Shown here: positions 1-7,504 of the stretch, piece after piece
How the letters are laid out: each line of letters starts with the position of its first letter
Numbering within the stretch: position 1 is the stretch's first letter
Assembly (NCBI GenBank): GCA_964343275.1
Contig: CAYFIY010000005.1
Location: 1-51,737, forward strand
DNA length: 51,737 bases
Direction: 5' to 3'
Source of the DNA: Hadarchaeum sp964343275
GTDB lineage: Archaea; Hadarchaeota; Hadarchaeia; Hadarchaeales; Hadarchaeaceae
Translations under genes and position numbers: made by a program
Notes under the pieces: model-generated
What the model saw: the letters and a program-made list of their open reading frames with translations, nothing else
The model's database searches: none
What the model was told of the DNA's origin: nothing

Positions 1-244
1 CTGGATTGAATGGTATTTTGGGCGCGTCTTTTAATGTGACTACTTTTTCGACCCCGGGGACTTTTTCTGCTTTGCATGTATTTATTCTCTTGATATTTGC
101 GTGGGCATGAGGACTCCCGAGCATTTTCACATGCAACATTCCGGGTAGTTCTATGTCATCGAGGTACTCCGCTTTTCCTGTTGCCAGTTCAACTGCATCC
201 AATTTCGAAATTCTTTTACCTACAACCGAAAATTTCCCTCGCAT
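1..244 (-). CDS. Xanthine dehydrogenase/aldehyde oxidase-type molybdopterin subunit, N-terminus (partial)
   Basis: This is the first 81 codons of a gene that continues beyond the left edge. The ATG is at 244..242 on the minus strand. The translation opens VGKRISKLDAVELATGKAEY, followed by a DDIELPGMLHVKML stretch and SPHAHANIKRI. That is the typical start of the large (molybdopterin) subunit of the xanthine dehydrogenase / aldehyde oxidase / CO dehydrogenase family: a 'GKA.Y..D' opening, then 'S..AHA.I..ID'. In this family the subunit hydroxylates N-heterocycles or aldehydes at a Mo centre with help from Fe-S and FAD subunits, which are not visible here. Finding xdhC, mocA and Moco synthesis genes in the same window supports a functional molybdenum hydroxylase. 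The substrate cannot be judged from the fragment. Confidence 0.82.
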   Translation of the reverse strand, partial: MRGKFSVVGKRISKLDAVELATGKAEYLDDIELPGMLHVKMLGSPHAHANIKRINTCKAEKVPGVEKVVTLKDAPKIPFNP

Positions 245-347
245 AATAACCCAAACTACATTTTTCTTCTCTCTTTTTATTTTTTCTCTACTATGTCAGC
301 TTCTCTATTTTTCATTAATTTTTTAGAAATGAATTTTATTTTAAAGC

Positions 348-359
348 AAATATTTATAG
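348..359 (+). promoter_or_regulatory. TATA-like promoter of the corrinoid methyltransferase operon
   Basis: An AT-rich box (aaatatttatag) preceded by a purine-rich BRE-like stretch (aaagc) lies about 34 bases before the ATG at 388. An archaeal start about 25 bases downstream of the box would fall near 379, giving a leader of under 10 bases. The GGAGGT at 382-387 touches the ATG directly, which is closer than a usual Shine-Dalgarno. The region 245-387 also has to hold the promoter of the divergent molybdenum hydroxylase. Confidence 0.5.
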
Positions 360-387
360 GTCATCGACCCTTTTTTTAAAAGGAGGT

Positions 388-1086
388 ATGGGCACGAGCG
401 AAATTCTAGATGAATTATCAAAAGTTGTTATTAATGGAGACGTAAGTTCGTCCAAGAAGGCGGCCGAAAAGGCTTTGGCTGCAGGGATAGATCCCATTGA
501 GGCCATCAATGGGGGCTTGTCAAAGGGCATGGAAGTTGTTGGTAAAAAGTTCGAGGATTTTGAGATTTTTCTTCCTGGTGTCATGTTGGCGGCAGACGCG
601 ATGAAAGCTGCCCTATCTGTTCTGAGACCCAAGATTATAGAGGGAAACGAAAAAGAAGTTAAGCAAGGTAAGGTCGTAATTGGAACAAGTACTGGCGATA
701 TCCACGATATAGGGAAAAACTTAGTGGCCACGATGCTTGCCGTGGCTGGTTTCGAGGTTCACGATTTAGGGAGTGATGTTAAAGTTTTGGATTTTATTAA
801 GAAGGCCAATGAAGTTAATGCCGATATCATAGCGATGTCGAGTTTAATGTTTGTATCTACGCCTTATCAAATGGATGTTGTCAGGAGTTTGGAGGACAAG
901 GGTGTCAGGGACAAATATTTCGTGATAATTGGGGGGGGCGCTACATCACCTGAATGGACTGAAGAAATAAAAGCTGATGGTTGGGGGAGATCAGTTTTAG
1001 ACGGCGTCGATCTCTGCAAGCGTTTCATAGCAGAAAACATGCCTAGACCTCTTAAAAAACCACTGTATGTCGGAGTGGGGGATTGA
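388..1086 (+). CDS. mtmC: Corrinoid (B12-binding) methyltransferase protein, MtmC/MtbC/MttC family
   Basis: A 232-residue corrinoid protein. Residues 1-90 form the helical cap domain typical of methyltransferase corrinoid proteins. Residues 95-225 form the B12-binding Rossmann domain with the Co-ligating DxHxxG motif (D104-I-H106-D-I-G109). In the family the cobalt carries the methyl group from the substrate-specific methyltransferase to a second methyltransferase (for example MtbA, to coenzyme M). The gene directly precedes and overlaps by 20 bp an MtmB-family gene, matching the mtmCB order in methanogens. The partner methyl acceptor enzyme and the reductive activator RamA are not in this window. 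ATG 388 fits the family N-terminus, although the GGAGGT immediately abutting it is odd. Confidence 0.93.
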   Translation: MGTSEILDELSKVVINGDVSSSKKAAEKALAAGIDPIEAINGGLSKGMEVVGKKFEDFEIFLPGVMLAADAMKAALSVLRPKIIEGNEKEVKQGKVVIGTSTGDIHDIGKNLVATMLAVAGFEVHDLGSDVKVLDFIKKANEVNADIIAMSSLMFVSTPYQMDVVRSLEDKGVRDKYFVIIGGGATSPEWTEEIKADGWGRSVLDGVDLCKRFIAENMPRPLKKPLYVGVGD

Positions 1087-2473
1087 CTTTTTGGATTACA
1101 CAATCATGGACACTTTGGAACAGTGCTTTGCTGGTAAGCCTTGTGAGACTGTTGATTGGGATAGAAAAATCATAGCGATAAAGACTGCCGAGAAGTTAAA
1201 GGAACACGGGTTAAACAATACATACGACCCAAAGAATCCCATTCCAACCAATGTTGATTTAGCTGACGATTTTTTCAATGCCGCAATAGAACTTGCGCTT
1301 GAAACAGGAATGTTATGTTTGGATACTGAGAGGATAATAAAAGTAGACGAGAATGAACTGAAAGAATGGATTAAAAGTCCCCCTATAGAACCTGTTTACG
1401 GCAAGTACTCGGATCAAGTCAGAATAAGCCCTCGGAAGCCTGAGGATAAGAATCCCGCAATAACTCATCTTGGAGGAATAGGTAACCCGACTTCTGAGGA
1501 TCTCTGGGTTCAATTACATCAGAGTGTGGCCCAATATAGAACAGTCGATGTGTTGACACTTGGTACTTTATATACTGTCTATGGTACCACTGTGAGGGCG
1601 GATACACCCTATGAACTTATGATGGGCTTGCAAGAGGCCAAACTTACCAAGGAGTCAACTAGGAGGGCGGGAAGAGCTAACATGCCTACTAGCATGATCA
1701 CCTCGTCTGTGACAGACTTGGGACATTTTGGAGGATATGGAGTCCCCGGCGGAGCTGATATAACAGATCTTGCAGTTACTGGGACGGTCTCCGAACTGAA
1801 AACCAATTTCCATTACCTAAACAAAGCAATACATGCGCGCATGATTGGGGGCAAGCCGTACGTTCTTCATCATCCAATAGTTGGAGGGTTTGGCGGGGGT
1901 CCAGAAGGGGCGGCTCTGATACGGATAGCCGCTTCTATACTCGTGCCCTTGATTTATCAGGCAGAATTCGTGACTTCTCAATGCACCGATGCTAGGTATG
2001 GCATTAATACCAGCAGGACTTCGATATGGGCAGATTCATTGGGGGCATTGGCGTTAAGCAGGAACTATAATAAAGTGTTCCAAGGGCAGATTAGTCCCAT
2101 TGCAGGCCCATGCACCAAGATGTTATTATATGAAACTGCTTGTCACTCTATAAATGAGGCAGTATCCGGAACGTCAATTATAGTTGGAGTACGTTCCGGT
2201 ATGGGCAGATATCCTGACCATTGGACTTGTTTGGAGGACAAGCTCTCTGCGGAGATTATAAAGTCTTCTGGTGGGATGAAACTTGATCAAGCAAATGAAA
2301 TTGTCAAAAATATTTTGCCTAAATATGAAGGTGAATTTAAGAATCCCCCTAAGGGTAAAATAGCTACGGATTGCTATGATTTTAAATCCTTTAAACCATC
2401 TAAAGAATGGCTCGAAATGTACGATCAAGTACGGAAAGAGTTGACGGACTTGGGTATGGCGCTTATATTTTGA
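1067..2473 (+). CDS. mtmB: MtmB-family corrinoid methyltransferase lacking pyrrolysine
   Basis: A 468-residue protein close in length to methanogen monomethylamine methyltransferase MtmB (458 aa). It keeps family landmarks along its whole length: GxxGNPTSEDLW near 137-147, PIVGGFGGGPEG in the middle, an SPIAGPCTKMLLYE block, and a C-terminus with DCYDFK...EMYDQVRKELTDLGM. MtmB has in-frame UAG-encoded pyrrolysine at position 202, within AGRPGMGV-Pyl-G. Here the aligned stretch is AGRANMPTSM, so the Pyl position corresponds to Ser209 (AGC codon, 1691-1693). There is no in-frame TAG. By analogy with non-Pyl MttB homologues (MtgB, which demethylates glycine betaine), the substrate is probably not monomethylamine. 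The ATG at 1067 lies inside the end of the upstream corrinoid gene, so translation is probably coupled. Confidence 0.85.
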   Translation: MSEWGIDFLDYTIMDTLEQCFAGKPCETVDWDRKIIAIKTAEKLKEHGLNNTYDPKNPIPTNVDLADDFFNAAIELALETGMLCLDTERIIKVDENELKEWIKSPPIEPVYGKYSDQVRISPRKPEDKNPAITHLGGIGNPTSEDLWVQLHQSVAQYRTVDVLTLGTLYTVYGTTVRADTPYELMMGLQEAKLTKESTRRAGRANMPTSMITSSVTDLGHFGGYGVPGGADITDLAVTGTVSELKTNFHYLNKAIHARMIGGKPYVLHHPIVGGFGGGPEGAALIRIAASILVPLIYQAEFVTSQCTDARYGINTSRTSIWADSLGALALSRNYNKVFQGQISPIAGPCTKMLLYETACHSINEAVSGTSIIVGVRSGMGRYPDHWTCLEDKLSAEIIKSSGGMKLDQANEIVKNILPKYEGEFKNPPKGKIATDCYDFKSFKPSKEWLEMYDQVRKELTDLGMALIF

Positions 2474-2475
2474 CC

Positions 2476-2483
2476 TTTTTTTT
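2476..2483 (+). terminator. T8 tract after the methyltransferase gene
   Basis: Eight consecutive T residues begin three bases after the TGA stop (2471-2473). A U-rich tract without a required hairpin is the usual archaeal intrinsic termination signal. Confidence 0.5.
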
Positions 2484-2491
2484 GAACTACC

Positions 2492-2577
2492 GGCTTTGTA
2501 TTTAAAGTCTTAATTCACCTCCACTTTATTTACAGCCTCGTCACTTACTTTACAGGAGGCACTTTCTTTACAAAGCC
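2492..2577. mobile_element. MITE-like element with terminal inverted repeats and 9-bp target duplication
   Basis: An 86-bp non-coding segment begins GGCTTTGTA and ends TACAAAGCC, a perfect 9-bp terminal inverted repeat. The similarity extends imperfectly inward (AAAGT four bases further in on both arms). The element is bracketed exactly by the 9-bp direct repeat TGAACTACC at 2483-2491 and 2578-2586. Perfect TIRs immediately flanked by a perfect direct repeat are the signature of transposition with target-site duplication. There is no room for a transposase, so it would be mobilised in trans. It sits between the methyltransferase terminator and the promoter of the next gene. I saw no second copy in this window. 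Confidence 0.7.
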
Positions 2578-2590
2578 TGAACTACCAAAA

Positions 2591-2600
2591 GCTATTTAAG
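2591..2600 (+). promoter_or_regulatory. TATA-like box of the BMP-family gene
   Basis: The box gctatttaag lies just right of the MITE-like element. A start about 25 bases downstream falls at roughly 2620-2625, so the transcript is nearly leaderless for the GTG at 2625 or has a very short leader for the ATG at 2634. Confidence 0.4.
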
Positions 2601-2624
2601 TTCGATAAAAAACGTATAGACTAC

Positions 2625-3779
2625 GTGAAAAACATGAGAAGTGAAAAGGGAATAACTACCACTACTGCAATTATCTTAGCTGTTGTCGTAACTGTAATCA
2701 TAGTAGCTCCTGTCGTTTATCTCGTGACCTCACCTACAGCACCTACAGCGACCGCACCGGCTCAAACCGTTACTGTGACCACCTCTGCTCAGATTGCCCC
2801 AGAAGTTACTTATCCTACTGGGATTAAGTGGGGGTTCATTACCACTAGCGATGAAACCGACCTTGGTTGGAGTGCATCAGCTGTTGAAGCGGCAGATTAT
2901 GCGGATATAAAATACGAAGCGTCTTCAGATGTAACACGATTTGCTGTTCTGAACGTTGGTGATACCCCAAGGATGATAAGAGACTATGTAGCAGCTGGAT
3001 ATGATGTAATTCTCACAAATGGAGCAGAGTTTTCCGTCTACGTGCTTGAACCTGCTTTGGAGGCTCCTGATGTTAAGTTCATAGCAGTTAATATCCCCCC
3101 TAGTTTCGAAGAGGACTTACCACCAAACGTTATAGGGGTTAATGAAAGGTCTGATGAAGCACAATATTTGTCCGGGATCGTAGCAGGCCATATGACACAA
3201 ACAAATAATGTAGGGATGATCATTGGAGAGAATTATCTTCCGTTGCACGCTGAATCACTATCCTATACAGCTGGAGTTAAAAGCGTAAGCTCGGCTATCG
3301 ATATACATCTAGTATATGCAGGCACTTGGATCGATGCAACACTGGGATATACTCTGGCAGATGCTATGATAGAGGAACATAATGTTGACGTTATTGACCA
3401 GGTTGCTGACGTGACAGGGCGAGGAGTGGTATCTGCAGCAGTGGATAAGAACATTTGGGTGATCGGATGTTATGGGGATCAAAGTTCATGGGCCCCTAAC
3501 AACACGCTGACTAGCTACGAACTGGATTACGCCCCACTTGTAGACATAGTATACGAAATTTTAGCGCAGGATAAATGGGACGAATATGGCGGAAAGATAT
3601 GGAATCTTGGATTGAAGTCAGGTACTGGATACCTAGTACCATTCACATTTTTCATCGATGGACTGGTTCCAGATGAGGCCAAAGCAAGTATCGAACAAGC
3701 AAAGCAAGACATCATAAATGGCACACTAAGACTACCAGGCGATGACCTTTTTGATTTCCCCAATTTGACTTCACCTTAA
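2625..3779 (+). CDS. BMP/PnrA-family ABC transporter substrate-binding protein
   Basis: A 384-residue extracytoplasmic binding protein of the Bmp/Med family (PF02608), whose known members bind nucleosides or purines (TmpC/PnrA, BmpA, RnsB). Family features include GDTPRMIRDYVAAGYDVILTNG early on, the hinge region VIGVNERSDEAQYLSGIVAG, and late CYGDQSSWAPN and FTFFIDGL. The N-terminus reads MRSEKG-ITTTTAII, then a long hydrophobic helix and a Thr/Pro/Ala-rich linker. There is no lipobox Cys. The positive residue plus Gly before the hydrophobic stretch resembles the archaeal class III (prepilin-type) signal of sulfolobal sugar-binding proteins, so processing by a PibD-like peptidase is possible. 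Start is GTG 2625 or ATG 2634. Two permeases follow, but no ATPase gene. Its 3' end is duplicated at 5970. Confidence 0.85.
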   Translation: MKNMRSEKGITTTTAIILAVVVTVIIVAPVVYLVTSPTAPTATAPAQTVTVTTSAQIAPEVTYPTGIKWGFITTSDETDLGWSASAVEAADYADIKYEASSDVTRFAVLNVGDTPRMIRDYVAAGYDVILTNGAEFSVYVLEPALEAPDVKFIAVNIPPSFEEDLPPNVIGVNERSDEAQYLSGIVAGHMTQTNNVGMIIGENYLPLHAESLSYTAGVKSVSSAIDIHLVYAGTWIDATLGYTLADAMIEEHNVDVIDQVADVTGRGVVSAAVDKNIWVIGCYGDQSSWAPNNTLTSYELDYAPLVDIVYEILAQDKWDEYGGKIWNLGLKSGTGYLVPFTFFIDGLVPDEAKASIEQAKQDIINGTLRLPGDDLFDFPNLTSP

Positions 3780-3946
3780 TTCATTCCTTGCGTACCATCG
3801 AGGAATGAATCCTCTTTTTTTTATTTTAACAGATGGTTAGACTCAAAGAATAATTTTCTCGTGAATGAGCTCTTAGACGATTACTGTTATCGCAATATTT
3901 GATATTATTTCTTTTCAATGATTTTTTTAAGCTTTTTAAGTTCGGG
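3706..3946. repeat. 241-bp perfect direct repeat, left copy
   Basis: Positions 3706-3946 are identical to 5970-6210, with a constant offset of 2264 bp and no indel. The copy holds the last 24 codons of the BMP gene, its terminator hairpin, an AT-rich spacer and a stretch homologous to the last codons of threonine synthase (which truly ends at 6169 on the other strand). It therefore represents a bmp-threonine synthase junction placed in front of the permeases. Confidence 0.97.
3779..3822 (+). terminator. Hairpin plus T8 terminator after the BMP gene (left copy)
   Basis: A perfect 10-bp inverted repeat, ATTCATTCCT at 3779-3788 and AGGAATGAAT at 3801-3810, encloses a 12-base loop. CCTC and eight T residues follow. 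The stem starts at the last base of the TAA stop. The same structure recurs at 6043-6086 in the right copy of the direct repeat, where it would serve the second permease gene. Confidence 0.7.
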
Positions 3947-4043
3947 CTCATTTGATAACTCGTTTAAAAGTTTTCGTTTCATCGAGACTGTATGTTATTT
4001 TTTTACCGAAAGTGATAAAAAAAGCTCGCAATAACTTCTGTTG

Positions 4044-5054
4044 ATGGATCTCAAAAGAATCGCAATATATCCACTGGGATTATTGATCGCGCTAGGGGCA
4101 AGTTCTGTTTTGCTAATTTTAACTGGAAGCAATCCCATCTCGGCCTTCCATGCTATCTTCATTGGGGCCCTAGGAAGCGCATACGGAATAAGTGAAACTT
4201 TAGTTAAAGCAACTCCTTTATTACTAACCGCTTTAGCTTTTACCTTGCCCCATAGAGCTGGATTTTGGAATATCGGAGGCGAGGGGCAATTGTTCATAGG
4301 CGCATTATTTGCATGGATAGTTGCTTCCTCGCTAGGAAATTTACCTAGCGGTATTTCTATCCCACTGATACTCATAGTCTCTTTTTTATCGGGGATAATT
4401 TACATATCTCTTCCGTTACTATTAAAAGTCAAAGCTGGTATTAATGAAGTTTTTCTTACTGTTATCTTAAATTTTATTGCTATTTTATTAATTAATTACT
4501 TGACCGTAGGTCCGCTAAAGGAACCGGGTAATCCTAATCCTCAAACTGCAAATATTGCTATAGTTACGTGGCTGCCAAGACTAATTCTTGGAACACGATT
4601 ACATTTAGGTTTTTTACTTCCTATATTTGCCGCCATTTTAGTTTTTATATTTTTATATAGGACTTCTGTAGGCTACAAAATCCAAGTAGTTGGCACTAGT
4701 TTAAATGCTGCACGTTACGGGGGAATTGAAATTTCAAAAATGGTTGTAATTGCGGGATTTTTAGGTGCGGGACTAGCAGGCATGTCCGGGGGTATAGAAA
4801 TATTGGGAATTCATCATTTTTTGACAGCGCGCTTTCCTCAAAATCTTGGTTATTTAGGGATATTAGTGGCCGTGCTGGGAAGGTTTAATCCGATATGGGA
4901 AATTCCAGCAGCGATATTCTTCGCTGCTTTGCTGGTGGGTGCAGAAACGATGCAAAGACTTGCGGGGGTACATTACGGTATGATATTTATCATTATATCT
5001 TTGATAACATTTGTAATAATAGGTTTTGAAAAAGCGATTGAGAGGAGAAAATAA
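4044..5054 (+). CDS. ABC transporter permease, BMP-type (NupP/YufP-like)
   Basis: An inner-membrane permease of about 336 residues of the BPD_transp_2 family (PF02653), as found in nucleoside, branched-chain amino acid and ribose importers. About nine to ten hydrophobic helices are evident. The family block FTLPHRAGFWNIGGEGQLFIGA is at about residues 65-85, and the cytoplasmic ATPase-contact loop VGTSLNAARYGGI is near 215-230. ATG 4044 is preferred over TTG 4041. It ends immediately before the second permease, so the pair is transcribed together as in nupPQ. Normal order is binding protein - ATPase - permease - permease; the ATPase is absent here. The gene lies inside the segment bracketed by the 241-bp direct repeats. 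Confidence 0.9.
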   Translation: MDLKRIAIYPLGLLIALGASSVLLILTGSNPISAFHAIFIGALGSAYGISETLVKATPLLLTALAFTLPHRAGFWNIGGEGQLFIGALFAWIVASSLGNLPSGISIPLILIVSFLSGIIYISLPLLLKVKAGINEVFLTVILNFIAILLINYLTVGPLKEPGNPNPQTANIAIVTWLPRLILGTRLHLGFLLPIFAAILVFIFLYRTSVGYKIQVVGTSLNAARYGGIEISKMVVIAGFLGAGLAGMSGGIEILGIHHFLTARFPQNLGYLGILVAVLGRFNPIWEIPAAIFFAALLVGAETMQRLAGVHYGMIFIIISLITFVIIGFEKAIERRK

Positions 5055-5933
5055 ATGGTTGATATTTCGTTTTTAGTTGGTGTTGGGTCGGCTACTTTCA
5101 TAATGGCTACCCCCGTACTTTTCGCGGCAACCGGAGAAATAATCGGTCAACGGTCGGGAGTAATGAACCTTGGTATCGAGGGAATGATGGCAACTGGGGC
5201 CTTTGTAGGCCTCTTGGCTGCAATAATGTCGAATTCTCTCTGGCTTGGGGTAGCATCTGCTATATTGTTCACTATTATACTTAGTACGTTCCTAGCCTTT
5301 ATGACTTTAAGATTGAGGGTTAATCAAATCATTGCTGGCCTCCTTCTGGTTATGTTGGGCGAGGGTATCTCTTATTTCGGTAACCGAACCTTTCATTTAA
5401 CAATCCAGGCCGGGGTCAAACCATTTGCGCCACTTTTATTCAATCAAAATATTTTAGTATATCTTGCACTGATCGTAGCATTAATCGCAGGAATCGTTTT
5501 ATTTAAGACCTCTGTAGGTTTGAAAGTAAGGGCGGTAGGGGAAAATCCAAGGGCTGCAGATAGTGCCGGTATAGAAGTAAACCGCACCAAACTCCTTTGT
5601 GTCACGTTTGGCGGGGCGATGGCAGGATTAGCTGGGGCTTCTCTAACCCTCGGACTCATAGGACACTTCGGGGAAGGGATGGTAGCGGGGCGAGGGTGGA
5701 TTGCCATCATTGTAGTAATTCTTTCCAAATGGAACCCCTTTATCGCCATCGCCAGTAGCTTACTCTTCGGTTTCGCTTACGCACTTGGGGCAAGACTGAT
5801 GATCACAGATCCTTCAATTCCTTATCACTTCCTTCTGATGTTGCCCTACTTTTTAGCTTTAATATTGGTTATTTTGGTATTCAGAAGAGCAAAGGGTCCA
5901 GCAGCTTTACTAAAGCCATATACGAGAGGATAA
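5055..5933 (+). CDS. ABC transporter permease, BMP-type (NupQ/YufQ-like)
   Basis: A 292-residue second permease of the same family. It shows GEIIGQRSGVMNLGIEGMM at residues 27-45, which is the most conserved block of this subfamily, and a VRAVGENPRAADSAGI loop near 155-170 that in homologues contacts the ATPase. It starts at ATG 5055, directly after the TAA of the first permease, so translation is coupled. After the stop come about 36 bases of unique DNA and then the right copy of the 241-bp repeat, which begins with a fragment of the BMP gene 3' end. With the upstream binding protein it forms an importer, probably for a nucleoside, purine or related ring compound. The substrate is not shown by the sequence. 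Confidence 0.9.
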   Translation: MVDISFLVGVGSATFIMATPVLFAATGEIIGQRSGVMNLGIEGMMATGAFVGLLAAIMSNSLWLGVASAILFTIILSTFLAFMTLRLRVNQIIAGLLLVMLGEGISYFGNRTFHLTIQAGVKPFAPLLFNQNILVYLALIVALIAGIVLFKTSVGLKVRAVGENPRAADSAGIEVNRTKLLCVTFGGAMAGLAGASLTLGLIGHFGEGMVAGRGWIAIIVVILSKWNPFIAIASSLLFGFAYALGARLMITDPSIPYHFLLMLPYFLALILVILVFRRAKGPAALLKPYTRG

Positions 5934-5969
5934 ATTAAAAAATTTGTTTCTGGTTCTGTAGGTTAGGCT

Positions 5970-6210
5970 AAGACATCATAAATGGCACACTAAGACTACC
6001 AGGCGATGACCTTTTTGATTTCCCCAATTTGACTTCACCTTAATTCATTCCTTGCGTACCATCGAGGAATGAATCCTCTTTTTTTTATTTTAACAGATGG
6101 TTAGACTCAAAGAATAATTTTCTCGTGAATGAGCTCTTAGACGATTACTGTTATCGCAATATTTGATATTATTTCTTTTCAATGATTTTTTTAAGCTTTT
6201 TAAGTTCGGG
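5970..6210. repeat. 241-bp perfect direct repeat, right copy
   Basis: Identical to 3706-3946. Its left part repeats the last 24 codons and stop of the BMP gene, now as a non-functional fragment behind the permeases. Its right part is the genuine 3' end of threonine synthase. The first mismatch to the left copy is at 6211, and similarity is lost from 6215. Confidence 0.97.
6043..6086. terminator. Hairpin plus T8 terminator (right copy)
   Basis: The same 10-bp stem and T8 tract as at 3779-3822, in the right copy of the direct repeat. It lies between the convergent ends of the second permease (5933) and threonine synthase (6169). Confidence 0.6.
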
Positions 6211-7416
6211 TTCAATTAACTCCGGTTTGTGAGCATTTCGCATCGCGATTTCAATATCCTTTAGCCCACCACCGGTTACCTCGACTACGACGACATCAGA
6301 ACGATCAATAATTCCAGCTTCGAGCAACTTTCGGAGCCCGGCAAAACCAACCGAGCCCGAGGGCTCGGCGAAAATTCCCTCCTTCTTTGCGAGGGATTTC
6401 TGAGTCTCAATGATTTCAGCTTCTGTGACTGTCTCAGCTGTTCCTTTGGTACGTTTTAACGCCGGTATTGCGGTGTCGGCATCCCAAGGGTATGGATCTA
6501 CGCATCCACCTGCACAAGTATTGGGTTCTGGCCAACATTGAATTTCATAGGGTTTTGTTCCTTCCTTGAATGCCTTTACTAACGGCGCGCTGCCTTCGGG
6601 TTGAATCGCAGCCAGATGGGGCAGCTCTTTTATGAAACCAAGCCGCTCGAATTCGAAGTACCCCTTTGCGTTCCCCGAAAGAAGAGTTCCAGCCCCAACA
6701 GGAACGATCAACCAATCTGGCGCACGCCAGTTGAGTTGCTCGCATATCTCATAGGAGATGGTCTTCGAACCCTCTGGCTGATATGGGTTAAAAACCCCAC
6801 CACTTGGGATCGGGTGCCAACCGAATTTTTTCCAAGACTTGATCATGAGGTTGTAAGTTGGGTCGCCTGTACCATCCAACTCAGGGCGAACGACTATTGC
6901 CCCATGCATCGATATTTGTGCTATCTTGCTCAAAGGGGCTTCCTTCGCAACGAAAGTGTAGCATTTGATCCCCGCCTTTGCTGAATAGGCTGACAGCGCT
7001 ACTGCGGCGTTACCGCTCGATGCACAGACTACTGTCTGGGCGCCAAACTCAACGGCTTTTGAAACCCCCACGCTCATTGGACGGTCCTTAAAGGACATCG
7101 TGGGGTTACGGGTTTCGTCCTTCAGAAACAGGTGCTTCATCCCAAGCTCGTGGGCAATATTTTTTGCTTCTAAGAGTGGCGTATTTCCCTCTTCAAGTGT
7201 CACGATGTTTTTCTTGTGTGATACGGGTAGGAGCTCAAAATATCTCCAAACACCGCCCGGTCGCCTGGTCAGCTCTTTTTTGTCGATTTTAGACGCTATC
7301 TTTTCATAGTCGTATATTATATCCAGCTTTCCGCCGCACTTTTCACAGATATAAAGTCCTTTAATAGCCCTGTGTTTATTTCCACATTTAAGACACTTTA
7401 GCTCGGTCACGAACAT
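6169..7416 (-). CDS. thrC: Threonine synthase
   Basis: A PLP enzyme converting O-phosphohomoserine to threonine, about 415 residues. The N-terminal zinc ribbon is visible (C8, C11, C24, C27), followed by the fold-type II PLP domain. The Schiff-base lysine is in NPTMSFKDRP (K110), the phosphate/substrate loop is ASSGNAAVALSAY, and there is a late EPSGSVGFAGL. I chose ATG 7416 rather than the upstream ATG 7461. The TATA-like box at 7465-7474 would start transcription near 7443, and the zinc ribbon is the usual beginning of archaeal ThrC. Its last codons are duplicated in the left 241-bp repeat, which shows that the gene once directly adjoined the BMP gene. The neighbour on the far side is divergent. 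Confidence 0.95.
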   Translation of the reverse strand: MFVTELKCLKCGNKHRAIKGLYICEKCGGKLDIIYDYEKIASKIDKKELTRRPGGVWRYFELLPVSHKKNIVTLEEGNTPLLEAKNIAHELGMKHLFLKDETRNPTMSFKDRPMSVGVSKAVEFGAQTVVCASSGNAAVALSAYSAKAGIKCYTFVAKEAPLSKIAQISMHGAIVVRPELDGTGDPTYNLMIKSWKKFGWHPIPSGGVFNPYQPEGSKTISYEICEQLNWRAPDWLIVPVGAGTLLSGNAKGYFEFERLGFIKELPHLAAIQPEGSAPLVKAFKEGTKPYEIQCWPEPNTCAGGCVDPYPWDADTAIPALKRTKGTAETVTEAEIIETQKSLAKKEGIFAEPSGSVGFAGLRKLLEAGIIDRSDVVVVEVTGGGLKDIEIAMRNAHKPELIEPELKKLKKIIEKK

Positions 7417-7464
7417 TTTAGCACCAGGATTGCCAAATACCATAAGATAATGAAGTGTCATGAA

Positions 7465-7474
7465 GTTTTAAATG
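7465..7474. promoter_or_regulatory. Shared divergent AT-box (thrC / membrane-anchored protein)
   Basis: The sequence gttttaaatg can act as a TATA box in both directions. Reading left it predicts a start near 7443 for threonine synthase. Reading right it predicts a start near 7495, just before the GGAGAGG at 7496-7502 and the ATG at 7505. Confidence 0.4.
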
Positions 7475-7504
7475 CCCTTATGATGTAAAAATAGTGGAGA
7501 GGTT

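Noticed and set aside
2476..2600. Riboswitch upstream of the BMP gene
   Set aside because: The inverted repeat is better explained as transposon ends because it is exactly flanked by a target duplication.
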